A stretch of DNA of 64,000 bases from Candidatus Companilactobacillus pullicola (GCA_019116025.1 DXCM01000061.1:1-64000), one strand, 5' to 3'. Counted from the stretch's first letter, positions 7,562 through 16,300 are shown. Program-made: numbers and translations. Notes: generated by a model from the letters alone, not told the origin.

Positions 7562-9817
7562 ATGAGGAAATTTTTTTTAAAGGCTTTATTTCTGATGGCT
7601 GCAACGGGGGCAGTTATTGGAATTGATGAAACCAGAGTTCAAGCTGGTACGTCGCAACAGGATTCTATGACAGAAACACGGGAGGGGCTGGCTAAAGCAC
7701 CAGATAATCTTGGATTGAATGAGTCACAATTTTTACATGGTGATTTTTCAGGATTTGGGAGTAGTGCTAAGAATAGTGCTATTTTGCAAAACTCAACAAT
7801 GCATTCAACGGGAACATCTTATGATCCGTTGATGGCAATTAGAATGACTAATTACACCGATCAGGAAGGCGCTATCTGGTCTAATGTTGATAACGGAAAT
7901 TACGTTAATATCAATAATAAACAGACTTTGTCATGTTGGTTATACTTTGGACCATCACAGCATATTCATAGTGGTGATTCCTTTGGTGATGGGATGGCCT
8001 TCGTATTGCAAAACCCAGCTAACGGTGTTTCATCATTCTCTCACAATGGTACAAAAATTGGGACGGGTGAAACCTTAGGAGTTTGGGGCATGGATACTGA
8101 TAAATCAGTTACATCGACTCAAACAATTGCTGATACAGCCATTCAAGATAGTTGGGCTTTGGAATTTGATACTAATGATAATAAGTCAGGCGTGTTAAAC
8201 GATGATTTTGATGCTGAAAGTGATATCACAGGGCAACATATTGCTTATGGTTACCCAGGTGATGCTAGTACATATGTCAGACATAAGGCAGATTTAGTAG
8301 GTTTAAGTAACTACTACTCTATGAATCATTCTGGTGTTCAAAATATTACAACGTTGCACGATGATAATTGGCATCATTTAACGATTTCGTGGGATCCCAC
8401 AACATTCAGAATTACTTATAAGTATAATGATAAGAATTTGGATGGGTCTAAGAGTGATACACCTTTAGTATCAACCAGCGATCCAGTTCATGCGACTGAA
8501 TTTGGTGGAAAGAATGCTATGTCTAATAAGTTGCAGTGGGGCTTCACAGCAACTAGTGGTGCAGCTTATGAGCCTAATTTGATTGCGTTGGAATCTATTC
8601 CTTCTTCTGTTGAAGGGACAGTTACTTCGGACATAACTGACAATACACAAAACAAAACATTCTCTGAAACAGATACTAATCGAAATGTTAATTCTGGTGA
8701 TAGTTTGAGTTTTAATTACCATCTACGTTTTGATAGTGGCGAAAACAAATGGTTAAATGATGTAGCTCAGATCACATTTCCAAGCAATGTTACTTTTACA
8801 AACGGTGACGCTAATCAAGTATTAGGTTATGTAACTTACAATGATGGCAGTGATGCTAAAGCTGAGCCAATCTATGCTAGTGAAATTGATAAAGAAACAG
8901 GTAGACTAAAACACGGTATAGCTAAAGATTTATATGTCAGTTCTGATGGAACCTATCGACCTTCAGAAGCTACGATTACAATCAATGGTGTTGCTAATGA
9001 CGTTAAAAGTGATACCGTAGTTAAATCAGTTAGTGCCCATTTTGATAGTGATAATTTGATTACTGATGCTGATACTCCAGATTTTACTATTAAAAAAGCT
9101 AAGGCAATCAGCTTAGCTTTGGATCAAAGTAATATTACGGTATCTAATAATAAGGACGCTAATATTACGGGTAAGGTTTCATATGGTGATGGTAGTACCG
9201 TCAACAATTCTGATGTCACAGTTCATGAGAATTTGAACGGCAAAGACTTAACTACTTCAACATTGGACAGTAGCGCTGCCAGTGGTACATTGAATCTAAA
9301 TATTCCTTCAGCTGAGTTGACCCAAACGACTAACGTCTTAAAAGTTTATGTGGAAGATAGCGATGGAAATGTTTCGACAACTTCTACGGTAACGATTACG
9401 AAGAAGGGGAGTTTGTCATTGAAGGTCGACGATTATTCATTTGGAACAGTTAATCAGGCGATGGCTTCGATGTTGATTCCTAGAAAAGGCGATTGGAATA
9501 TTGTCGTTAATGATGGTCGAGAGAATGGGACTAAGACTCCTTGGCGTTTATCGACCTCTACTTCGGGATTGTATAGTGGCGATACTGCTTTTAATGGGAG
9601 TCTAATTTTTAAGAATTCCAATGGTTTAGAATTGCCAATAACTAATGACGAAAGTGTTAATATCGCTGACGGTTACAAGAGTGTCGATGGTGAACAAGTT
9701 ACTAACATCGGTAAATCTTGGAATGAATCCGACGGTATTATGCTCAAATCGAATGGATTTAACTCCAGTGGAAAGTATACTGGAAAGATGAATTGGGTTC
9801 TTTCAGAATCCGTTTAA
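7562..9817 (+). CDS. Second L-type lectin / WxL surface protein
   Basis: A 751-aa paralogue of the preceding gene with the same domain order: signal peptide (MRKFFLKALFLMAATGAVIG, cleavage probably near VQAG), L-type lectin domain (GDGMAFVLQN, SWALEFDTND, NWHHLTISWDP, LQWGFTATSG), linker beta domains, and a C-terminal WxL-like domain with TPWRLSTSTS and KMNWVLSESV. The two proteins are clearly related but strongly diverged, which suggests an old tandem duplication. Each has its own terminator, so they are not one operon. The DUF916 and small LPXTG partners of classical WxL clusters are absent. A role in adhesion or glycan binding is inferred from the lectin fold. Confidence 0.85.
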   Translation: MRKFFLKALFLMAATGAVIGIDETRVQAGTSQQDSMTETREGLAKAPDNLGLNESQFLHGDFSGFGSSAKNSAILQNSTMHSTGTSYDPLMAIRMTNYTDQEGAIWSNVDNGNYVNINNKQTLSCWLYFGPSQHIHSGDSFGDGMAFVLQNPANGVSSFSHNGTKIGTGETLGVWGMDTDKSVTSTQTIADTAIQDSWALEFDTNDNKSGVLNDDFDAESDITGQHIAYGYPGDASTYVRHKADLVGLSNYYSMNHSGVQNITTLHDDNWHHLTISWDPTTFRITYKYNDKNLDGSKSDTPLVSTSDPVHATEFGGKNAMSNKLQWGFTATSGAAYEPNLIALESIPSSVEGTVTSDITDNTQNKTFSETDTNRNVNSGDSLSFNYHLRFDSGENKWLNDVAQITFPSNVTFTNGDANQVLGYVTYNDGSDAKAEPIYASEIDKETGRLKHGIAKDLYVSSDGTYRPSEATITINGVANDVKSDTVVKSVSAHFDSDNLITDADTPDFTIKKAKAISLALDQSNITVSNNKDANITGKVSYGDGSTVNNSDVTVHENLNGKDLTTSTLDSSAASGTLNLNIPSAELTQTTNVLKVYVEDSDGNVSTTSTVTITKKGSLSLKVDDYSFGTVNQAMASMLIPRKGDWNIVVNDGRENGTKTPWRLSTSTSGLYSGDTAFNGSLIFKNSNGLELPITNDESVNIADGYKSVDGEQVTNIGKSWNESDGIMLKSNGFNSSGKYTGKMNWVLSESV

Positions 9818-9820
9818 AAC

Positions 9821-9873
9821 AAAAAAAGACTCGAAAACATAGCATATGAGGGCTGACGTTTTCGGGTCTTTTT
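9821..9873 (+). terminator. Intrinsic terminator after the second lectin/WxL gene
   Basis: AAAAAGACTCGAAAAC pairs with GTTTTCGGGTCTTTTT. Confidence 0.9.
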
Positions 9874-9943
9874 CCGTGAATGATGATAATACTAGCATTT
9901 TTGTTGGTTTTCAAATAATATGCTTGAGTTTATCTTTAGCAAA

Positions 9944-9987
9944 CAAAAAATGCGAAACGTGTTTTGTCACGCTCTCGCATTTTTGTT
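9944..9987 (-). terminator. Intrinsic terminator of the BI-1 gene
   Basis: On the minus strand AAAAATGCGA pairs with TCGCATTTTTT, directly overlapping the end of the BI-1 coding region. Confidence 0.8.
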
Positions 9988-10685
9988 TAGTTATTATTTC
10001 CAAAAATTTGGATGATACTCAAGAACAAGTTGATGAAATCAAGTACCAAATTAACTGAAGCTAGTAAAGCAATAGCACCAAGGCTCTCTGATGTAGCATT
10101 GTTTTGATAAATACGTTTGATATTTTGTGAATCAAAAGCAATGTAGAACAAGAAGAGAATGATGATAACACCACTAACCAGCATCATTAAGGCTGTACTC
10201 TTGAAGATGAAGAGGTTGATTGCTTCAACCACAATGACTGAAATAAGGCCAATCATTAAGGTACGGCTCCACTTAGTTAAATCTTTCTTGGTAACGAAAC
10301 CAATAAAAGCTGAAACAACGAAGATAGCTGATGTAACGGTTAATGTTTGGATAATACTTTTAGCTGAGTACATGTAGAAAACTGGAACTCCGATAAATGA
10401 TAGTGTAAACAGGAATCCTAGGTAACTTAAGAAAGTTAAGAAGTAAGATCTTGTTGCAAAACGTCCACATAAACTAATGAAGCCGATTGGAACACCAATC
10501 ATTAAGATCATTGAAATAATACGATGATTTGCCATACCTTGGAAAAGGGCCATGGATAAAGCTGTGTTCTTTGCGATTGCTTGCGCACAGATCATCCAAA
10601 AAGCAATTCCCAAACCAGTGTATAAGTAAACTAGGGATGTGAATCTAGCCAGACCAGTGGCTTTTACTTTGTCTATACTTTGCAT
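9987..10685 (-). CDS. Bax inhibitor-1 family membrane protein
   Basis: A 232-aa protein with seven hydrophobic segments of the BI-1/YetJ (TMBIM) family. The C-terminal pair of Asp residues that forms the pH-sensing site in B. subtilis YetJ is present in FDSQNIKRIYQ and LDFINLFLSIIQIFG. Bacterial members are proton-sensitive calcium leak channels in vitro; the physiological role is not settled. I place the start at ATG 10685, preceded by TAAGGAGG, because the longer open frame runs back into the repeat at 10782 and has no ribosome site. It is a single gene. Confidence 0.9.
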   Translation of the reverse strand: MQSIDKVKATGLARFTSLVYLYTGLGIAFWMICAQAIAKNTALSMALFQGMANHRIISMILMIGVPIGFISLCGRFATRSYFLTFLSYLGFLFTLSFIGVPVFYMYSAKSIIQTLTVTSAIFVVSAFIGFVTKKDLTKWSRTLMIGLISVIVVEAINLFIFKSTALMMLVSGVIIILFLFYIAFDSQNIKRIYQNNATSESLGAIALLASVNLVLDFINLFLSIIQIFGNNN

Positions 10686-10781
10686 AGTTTCCTCCTTAAA
10701 GACTCTATAATTATTGTACAATAGCATAACATTTATTGATATTGGTAGTAAATAATACGGAATTATTATTTTTGTGAAGTA

Positions 10782-10967
10782 TGCCATCCTCCACAACAAG
10801 AAAATTTGACTGGAACGCCATGGGCACGACTTGAAACTAATAATTTTGCACTTCGCGCAAAATCATGGATTTCCAAGCTCGGCCTTTCCCTAAGCAATAA
10901 ATTGCTAAGGGAATCTCATGGCTGAGTCAATTTTCTTGTTGCTCCGGACTAAATCCGGCTTTGTTTA
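10782..10967 (+). ncRNA. Structured repeat family 1, copy B (candidate RNA)
   Basis: The outer stem is AACAAGAAAATTTGACT (10795-10811) with AGTCAATTTTCTTGTT (10925-10940). Inside are a hairpin ATTTTGC/GCAAAAT and a hairpin CCCTAAGCAA/TTGCTAAGGG. Junction strings GGAACGCCATGGGCAC and TCATGGCTGAG also occur, with few changes, in copy C (13610), whereas the stems differ in sequence but remain paired. A short hairpin CCGGA/TCCGG followed by TTTGTTT closes the plus strand, so transcription in plus orientation is preferred. The strand, promoter and function are inferred. No protein is encoded. It lies upstream of and divergent from the BI-1 gene. Confidence 0.6.
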
Positions 10968-10989
10968 TTAATCATTGTAAAATCTAAAT

Positions 10990-11261
10990 ACTAAAAAGAC
11001 AGACTCTATTAAGAGATTCAAGCATATTTGCATGTCTTAAAATACTTAATGGGTCTGTTTTTGGTTTAGGATTTAAAAGTTTCTATTTTAACCATGTAAG
11101 ATTGGATGGTAACTCTATTCAAGTTTTATTTTTTCTAAATTTTTAGAGAAAAGGGAGAGAAATCTTTCTTAGGACAACTGATTGGTTTCAATTTTTTGTT
11201 AAGGTTTCATCCATGATATAAATATCACAAATGTTACATAGTGTGACAAATTGATAAAAAG
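10990..11261. other. Gene-free stretch between the repeat and the EIIC gene
   Basis: No plausible coding region is visible. It contains a hairpin with a long loop (AAAAAGACAGACTC near 10995 pairing with GGGTCTGTTTTT near 11050), which could end a plus-strand transcript from the candidate RNA at 10782, and a small palindrome TGATATAAATATCA near 11213. Nothing else was recognised. Confidence 0.5.
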
Positions 11262-11263
11262 AA

Positions 11264-11303
11264 AAACTGGAATCTCTAGTATGTTCTAGAAACTCCAGTT
11301 TAT
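11264..11303 (-). terminator. Intrinsic terminator of the EIIC gene
   Basis: AAACTGGA-TCTCTAG pairs with CTAGAAACTCCAGTTT around a short loop; the minus strand continues into a T-rich run. Confidence 0.8.
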
Positions 11304-11319
11304 TTGTTGTGAAATTATT

Positions 11320-12597
11320 TTATGCAGCGTTTAAAGCAGCTTCGCTTTTACGCATTTCGATAGCTGTACTCATGTAGACGAATGGTGCGTAAATCAAAGC
11401 AGCTACTACAATATTTAGAGCGGCGATGACTCCACCTTGCCAACTAGCGGTTGCGATAACAGCACCGATAATTGGTGGTGTTACCCAAGGCGGCATACTT
11501 GTACATGCCGGCATGAAGCCTGATACCGTAGCAAAGTACGCAATACTTACACTGACCATTGGAGCCAAGATGTAAGGTACGAACAAGATTGGATTAAGCA
11601 CTAATGGTAAACCAAAGGCTAATGGTTCATTGATGTTGAAAATACCTGGTGCTGTTGCTAGTGAAGCAACTGACATATAAGGTTTATTCTTACGTCCAAC
11701 GATAAAGATAGCAATTAGTAAACCGATTGTTACACCAGTACCACCCATGTTAACAAATGAGTCCATAAATGGTTTGTTAACGATATAAGGAATTTCCTTA
11801 CCAGCCTTTAAAGCAGCAGCGTTAGCTTGAATAGCTGGAGCATTGATTGTTTGCATGAATGGTTCGATCATGTTGGCACCATGAAGACCAAAGAACCATA
11901 AGAATGGTGTGATGAAAGCAATCAATAGGGCAGTTGGATAACTATTAGCCATACCCATAAATGGTACTTGAACGGCCTTATAGAAGGCTGTAACTACGTT
12001 TTCGATGTGCATTGCATTTAGTAGCATTGTAACGAAAGCGAAGATTGTAACAGTGAAGATAGCTGGCAATAAAGCCGCGAAGGATTTAGAAACAGCAGGT
12101 GGAACTCCATCGGGCATTTTGATGTTGAACTTATCTACGCCAGATAAGCGTTTGAAGATTTCTGTTGAAATCAAACCAACGATCAAAGCGATGAAAAGAC
12201 CAGCTGAATCCATTCCTTGAGCCCCTCCGACTGCAAAGAATGAAGCTAGTGAAACGATACCGGCAGAAATACTGTCAATATCATAAGTCTTAGCCAAGTT
12301 ATGAGCGACAAGGAATGAAATTAGAATAGAAAGAATTGCAAAAGTACCATTCCAGATATTTCCCCCGAGAAGTGTCCAGACATAAGAATCGCCCAATTTT
12401 TCACTGAAAATTCCATTCATAAAGCTTTGGAATCCAGGAATTGGCAAGTTATTGATCAATACGGCAAAAGCACCAACGATCATTAGTGGCATTGTATATG
12501 CGAAAGCATCACGAATGGCAATTAAATGACGTTGATTACCAATTTTAGTAGCAACTGGTAAAAAATGCTTTTCCATGAAAGCAATAAATTTTTTCAT
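11320..12597 (-). CDS. PTS EIIC permease, lactose/cellobiose family
   Basis: The membrane-spanning sugar-translocating subunit (EIIC) of a cellobiose/lactose-family phosphotransferase system, 425 aa and full length. Typical features are the N-terminal amphipathic MEKHFLPVATKIGNQRHLIAIRDAF, the central MPDGVPPAVSKSFAALLPA, the GLHGANMIEPFMQ loop and INEPLAFGLPLVLNP near the substrate site. It takes up and phosphorylates a disaccharide, probably a beta-glucoside, together with EIIA and EIIB encoded elsewhere. The gene is monocistronic, follows the RpiR regulator gene in the same direction, and has a palindromic operator candidate 50 bases upstream. Confidence 0.92.
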   Translation of the reverse strand: MKKFIAFMEKHFLPVATKIGNQRHLIAIRDAFAYTMPLMIVGAFAVLINNLPIPGFQSFMNGIFSEKLGDSYVWTLLGGNIWNGTFAILSILISFLVAHNLAKTYDIDSISAGIVSLASFFAVGGAQGMDSAGLFIALIVGLISTEIFKRLSGVDKFNIKMPDGVPPAVSKSFAALLPAIFTVTIFAFVTMLLNAMHIENVVTAFYKAVQVPFMGMANSYPTALLIAFITPFLWFFGLHGANMIEPFMQTINAPAIQANAAALKAGKEIPYIVNKPFMDSFVNMGGTGVTIGLLIAIFIVGRKNKPYMSVASLATAPGIFNINEPLAFGLPLVLNPILFVPYILAPMVSVSIAYFATVSGFMPACTSMPPWVTPPIIGAVIATASWQGGVIAALNIVVAALIYAPFVYMSTAIEMRKSEAALNAA

Positions 12598-12650
12598 TGT
12601 TAACCCCCCTTTTTTGAGTATGTTTAATTTATACCATTTTAATGTAAGGG

Positions 12651-12670
12651 GTTACAACGATATTTGTAAC
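12651..12670. promoter_or_regulatory. Palindromic operator candidate for the RpiR regulator
   Basis: GTTACAA (12651-12657) and TTGTAAC (12664-12670) form a perfect inverted repeat with a 6-base spacer. It lies between the regulator's stop codon and the EIIC start, where a promoter for EIIC must be. Assignment to the RpiR protein is by position only. Confidence 0.6.
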
Positions 12671-12675
12671 AACTT

Positions 12676-13434
12676 TTAGTTATCTTTGGCACGTGATAAT
12701 GAAGAAGTTCTACGAATTAATTTTTCAATAAGGAACATAGCGGGAGTCTGAGAAGTCACATTATCGCTGTCAATCATTTGTTCCGTAGCGTAATAAGTTA
12801 AAACGTATTGACTCATTTTGGCAATTGTTGAAGTGGGATTATTTGTAATTGCGATTACCGGAATACCTTGTTTGATGAAGTTAGCAACGTATTTGATCAT
12901 TACATGATTTTCCCCAGAAACAGAACAGACAATTAAGCAGTAATCATCGGCCTCATCTGGATTAGTTTTAATAATTGGATTATCAATTGGTTCCCGAATC
13001 AACAACGACATATTGATCAAACTAGAATAGGTGACTGAACCAAATTCGGCAAGGATACGAGAGGTCCCGGCTCCAATCCAGAGCACGTGCTTACAGTTGA
13101 CTAAAATTTCAGCTACTTCGTCGATTTTATGGCTGTTATCATTGCTATCGGTTTCCGTAATGGATTGAATAATTTCGTTGGTATCTAAATCGGTTGGATA
13201 AGTTTTGGTAAAATTCTTGTTGCCCATGTGTAATTTGAGGCGTGTTTTGAATTCAGACCAACCCACGCATTCAAATTTTTGACAGAAACGCTGGATACTG
13301 GCAGTGCTACAATAAGTTTCATCCGCCAGGTCACGAATCCGCATGTAAATAACGTTGTCCATATTTTTAACGATGAATCGATAAATAATCATATCAGTTT
13401 CGGTGAGATCAGGAGTGTAATCAAGAAATAACAT
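12676..13434 (-). CDS. MurR/RpiR-family sugar-phosphate-responsive regulator
   Basis: A 252-aa regulator with an N-terminal RpiR-type HTH (residues 1-75; IRDLADETYCSTASIQRFCQKFECVGWSEF) and a C-terminal SIS domain (about 105-235; VLWIGAGTSRILAEFG, LIVCSVSGENHVMIKYV, PVIAITNNPTSTIAKM) that binds phosphosugars. The family usually represses a neighbouring sugar-uptake operon. Here the EIIC gene follows directly with an inverted repeat between them, so control of that permease is the simplest reading. Whether it represses or activates cannot be seen. Confidence 0.9.
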   Translation of the reverse strand: MLFLDYTPDLTETDMIIYRFIVKNMDNVIYMRIRDLADETYCSTASIQRFCQKFECVGWSEFKTRLKLHMGNKNFTKTYPTDLDTNEIIQSITETDSNDNSHKIDEVAEILVNCKHVLWIGAGTSRILAEFGSVTYSSLINMSLLIREPIDNPIIKTNPDEADDYCLIVCSVSGENHVMIKYVANFIKQGIPVIAITNNPTSTIAKMSQYVLTYYATEQMIDSDNVTSQTPAMFLIEKLIRRTSSLSRAKDN

Positions 13435-13609
13435 TTTTTCTACCAGCTTTACATTCGATTAAAAGTTAAATTGTACCTATTAATATAGTACCTTATTCTG
13501 TGATGTCATTTTTCGAAATCAACGAAATTATTATGCGATTGCTCACAGTCATTTTAAATCTCTACTATGGTTTATTGAGGGGATTTTTACTTAAGTTTGA
13601 TTAAATATG

Positions 13610-13790
13610 TCACCCTCCGCAACAAGTCCGATTGGTCTGGAACGCTGTGGACACTGATTTGAGCCAATTGAAAATCACAATTGTCTCAAATACAGGTCTT
13701 TTACTAAGTGGGAAACCCACCAAGTAAAATTTCACGGCTGAGACCAATCGGACTTGTTACTCCAGGTTAAATAGAGGTCCTATTTAATAT
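13610..13790 (+). ncRNA. Structured repeat family 1, copy C (candidate RNA)
   Basis: The outer stem is an 18-bp perfect helix, AACAAGTCCGATTGGTCT (13621-13638) with its exact complement at 13741-13758. Inner hairpins are ATTTGAG..CAATTG / CAATTG..CTCAAAT (13657-13691) and TTTTACT..GTGGG / CCCAC..AGTAAAA (13699-13729). The conserved junctions GGAACGCTGTGGACAC and TCACGGCTGAG match copy B. A closing hairpin TTAAATAG/CTATTTAA lies at 13767-13787. Almost every outer-stem pair beyond AACAAG/CTTGTT is changed relative to copy B with pairing kept, which is strong evidence for selection on RNA or cruciform structure. Function unknown. Confidence 0.65.
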
Positions 13791-13810
13791 TCATTTCTCT
13801 AAATTTGAAA

Positions 13811-13868
13811 AATAGCGTCTATTTAGAATTCCACGATTTTTTTGAGAAAATTCTAAGTAGGCGCTATT
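13811..13868 (-). terminator. Intrinsic terminator of the AraC regulator gene
   Basis: AATAGCGTCTATTTAGAATT pairs with AATTCTAAGTAGGCGCTATT; on the minus strand the stem is followed by a T-run at 13807-13811. Confidence 0.8.
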
Positions 13869-13914
13869 AAATTCCAAATTCAAAAATTTTATATTGACTG
13901 GAATTAAGAGAGAA

Positions 13915-14778
13915 TCATTGGAAGTCATCGGATTCAATCTTTTTTTTCAAAATAATACTTTTATCATGTCGAAAGGCACTAGGACTCATTCCATAGAATT
14001 TGTGGAATGCCTTACTAAAGTTGAAAGGATCTTTATAGCCTACAGAGTAAGATATTTCAGCAATTCCATAGTTACTATTCAAAAGGAGTAAACGGCTTTT
14101 TTTCATACGTAACTCTAAAATGAAATTTTGTGGAGACTTGTCGATGGTTTCTTTGAAAATACGATGTAAATAAGTACGGTTTATATCTAAATTTTCAGCT
14201 AACTGATTAATAGAAATATCGGTATCGTAATTACTTTCAATAAATTGACAAGCTTGTTTGAAGATCTGATTTTTAGTTGAAATACGATTGTTTTGTTTAG
14301 GGTATTCGCTAATTAGTAAATAAAGTAGTTTGTACGTTTCCGCGAGCATTAGTAAATCATTTGGAAATAGATCTGAATTATGAGAGAGGACTGATAAATG
14401 TAAGAATTGATCAATGAATTTTGAATTCTTTTTTAAAGTTAATGTGTAATTATCCATTAAAGTACTTCTACGCAAGTAGTCATCCACTTGTGTACCGCTT
14501 AAACCAATCCAAATATATTCCCATGGATCATTTTTATCAGAAAAGTAACTAACAGGGATTCCGCGGGGAATAATAAAACAATCATTCTTTGATAAATGGT
14601 AAGTATGGCCTTTAATTTGAAAGTCGCCGTGACCACTTAGGATGTAATGTAAAACGTAATTGTTCTTAATAGTAAATTTATTTGTGGCACCATCACCCAT
14701 AGCCTGACCACAGAAATCAAAATTAACCTCGAATTGAACTTTGTTAAATTCAAAAAAATTTAATTGATTACCATGCAT
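13915..14778 (-). CDS. AraC-family regulator of the adjacent glycosidase operon
   Basis: A 287-aa activator-type regulator: an N-terminal cupin-like sugar-binding domain (residues 10-150; HYILSGHGDFQIKGHTYHLSKNDCFIIPRGIP) and a C-terminal double HTH (about 185-280; DISINQLAENLDINRTYLHRIFKE, then ISYSVGYKDPFNFSKAFHKFYGMSPSAFR, the AraC signature). This is the MsmR/RafR arrangement known from alpha-galactoside operons. It diverges from the GH1-EIIC-GH36 operon, and two direct repeats TTGTCTACAT lie between them. It therefore probably activates that operon in response to its sugar. Confidence 0.92.
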   Translation of the reverse strand: MHGNQLNFFEFNKVQFEVNFDFCGQAMGDGATNKFTIKNNYVLHYILSGHGDFQIKGHTYHLSKNDCFIIPRGIPVSYFSDKNDPWEYIWIGLSGTQVDDYLRRSTLMDNYTLTLKKNSKFIDQFLHLSVLSHNSDLFPNDLLMLAETYKLLYLLISEYPKQNNRISTKNQIFKQACQFIESNYDTDISINQLAENLDINRTYLHRIFKETIDKSPQNFILELRMKKSRLLLLNSNYGIAEISYSVGYKDPFNFSKAFHKFYGMSPSAFRHDKSIILKKKIESDDFQ

Positions 14779-14798
14779 AATTTATTCCTCAAAGATTT

Positions 14799-14829
14799 TT
14801 GTCTACATTTTACCATGTATTGTCTACAT
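14799..14829. promoter_or_regulatory. Direct-repeat operator for the AraC regulator
   Basis: TTGTCTACAT occurs at 14799-14808 and 14820-14829, in the same orientation and 21 bases apart, two helical turns, as expected for an AraC-type dimer. The proximal copy ends near the presumed -35 region of the operon promoter (TACAAT at 14860-14865 as -10, with a poor -35). Confidence 0.7.
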
Positions 14830-14876
14830 CTAACAATTTCTAATCGTTAGTGGTGTTGGTACAATCAATTTATAAA

Positions 14877-14890
14877 GTTAAGCGCTTACA
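14877..14890 (+). promoter_or_regulatory. cre-like site before the glycosidase operon
   Basis: The core TAAGCGCTTA with flanking CA resembles the CcpA consensus, deviating only at the first two positions. It lies downstream of the likely -10 and just before the ribosome site, where bound CcpA would block transcription when glucose is present. Confidence 0.65.
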
Positions 14891-14909
14891 AATAAGGAGT
14901 ATTAAGAAT

Positions 14910-16286
14910 ATGACAGATAAACAATTTTTTTGGGGCAATTCAGTCTCAAGTATGCAAACTGAAGGAGCCTGGAATGAGGACGGTAAAGGAATGTCGGTTT
15001 ACGATATCCGAGAGGCCGGTGAAAATAGGTCAGACTGGAGAGTAGCCACTGACGATTATCATCGTTATAAAGAGGATTTTGATTATATGCAAGACTTGGG
15101 AATGAACATGTATAGATTCCAAATCTCATGGTCACGAGTAAATCCTAATGGTGATGGTGACTTTAATCAAAAGGGTATCCAATTTTACGACGACTTTATT
15201 GATGGACTTTTGGAACGTGGTATTACGCCAATGATATGCTTGTATCATTTTGACATGCCATTACATCTGGCTAAGAAATATAATGGCTTTGTCAGTCGAG
15301 AAGTTATGGAAGCGTTTGTCCGTTTCGCTAAAAGGATGATTGATCATTTCTCCGGAAAAGTGAAGTATTGGTTAACTTTTAACGAACAAAATCTATTTCA
15401 TATGAGTGGAGCCTTTCAGGGAGCTGGATATCTAGATGGTGACCGAAGTTTAACGGAGTTATATAAGATTCAACATCATATGATGTTAGCTCATGCAATT
15501 ATTTCAAATTATATTCATGAAAATACAGATGCACAAATCGGTGGTATGTTGGCGTATATGGAAATATACCCAGCCACAAGTAAACCTAAGGATGTTTTTT
15601 ACGCCGAGAAGGCAGATGAATTTTACAACAAAAATCTATTACGATGTTTTTCTGAAGGTGAATACTCAGATGAAGTTCTTAAAGAAATGGGACGTTTTGG
15701 AATAAAAGATGTTATTAGAGATGGTGATTTAGATATTATGTCTCGAATGAAAAGTGATTGGATTGCCTTTAGTTACTATCAATCAGCAGTTTTAAATGCT
15801 GATGAATTAAACGATGATATTCCAGTATCTAAATACATGGATATTGGCTCAGTGAGGAATCCTTATTTGAAGGCAACTGAGTGGAATTGGCAAATTGATC
15901 CAATGGGATTTAGAACAGCTTTAGTCAAATTGCATTCGCAAACTGGTTTGCCTATTTTTCCGATTGAGAACGGAATTGGCGTAATTGAGAAGTGGGATGG
16001 AGAAAATCCAATTGATGATCTTTATAGAATTGAATATCATCACGATCATATTAAGGCAATGCAAGATGCAATGAATATAGATGGAGTACCAATCTTGGGA
16101 TACCTTGGTTGGGGTTTAATTGATATTCTCAGTTCTCAAGGAGATATGCGTAAGCGTTATGGAGTTGTTTATGTAAATCGTGATAATCATGATTTAAAGG
16201 ATTTAAAACGAGTTCCAAAGCGTAGCTACTATTGGTTAAAGAAAGTTATTAGTTCAAATGGAAAAGATTTAGAAATTGAAAATTAA
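14910..16286 (+). CDS. GH1 6-phospho-beta-glycosidase
   Basis: A glycoside hydrolase family 1 enzyme of 458 aa. The acid/base Glu is in TFNEQN (about residue 157) and the nucleophile Glu in FPIENG (about 352). The loop SSQGDMRKRY near the C terminus reproduces the Ser-x6-Lys-x-Tyr spacing that binds the 6-phosphate in 6-phospho-beta-galactosidases and glucosidases, so a phosphorylated substrate delivered by the PTS is likely. The start at ATG 14910 is chosen because AAGGAG lies 10 bases upstream; the 20 extra codons of the longer frame overlap the promoter. It is the first gene of the operon, 14 bases before the EIIC start. Confidence 0.93.
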   Translation: MTDKQFFWGNSVSSMQTEGAWNEDGKGMSVYDIREAGENRSDWRVATDDYHRYKEDFDYMQDLGMNMYRFQISWSRVNPNGDGDFNQKGIQFYDDFIDGLLERGITPMICLYHFDMPLHLAKKYNGFVSREVMEAFVRFAKRMIDHFSGKVKYWLTFNEQNLFHMSGAFQGAGYLDGDRSLTELYKIQHHMMLAHAIISNYIHENTDAQIGGMLAYMEIYPATSKPKDVFYAEKADEFYNKNLLRCFSEGEYSDEVLKEMGRFGIKDVIRDGDLDIMSRMKSDWIAFSYYQSAVLNADELNDDIPVSKYMDIGSVRNPYLKATEWNWQIDPMGFRTALVKLHSQTGLPIFPIENGIGVIEKWDGENPIDDLYRIEYHHDHIKAMQDAMNIDGVPILGYLGWGLIDILSSQGDMRKRYGVVYVNRDNHDLKDLKRVPKRSYYWLKKVISSNGKDLEIEN

Positions 16287-16300
16287 AGGAGGAATTGAAG

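Noticed and set aside
10686-10799. Upstream extension of the BI-1 coding frame
   Set aside because: The frame runs into the structured repeat at 10782 and has no ribosome site, while ATG 10685 has TAAGGAGG in front.
11213-11226. TGATATAAATATCA as an Fnr/Crp-type operator
   Set aside because: The palindrome is short and AT-rich, lies far from any start codon on its side, and no matching regulator is in the window.
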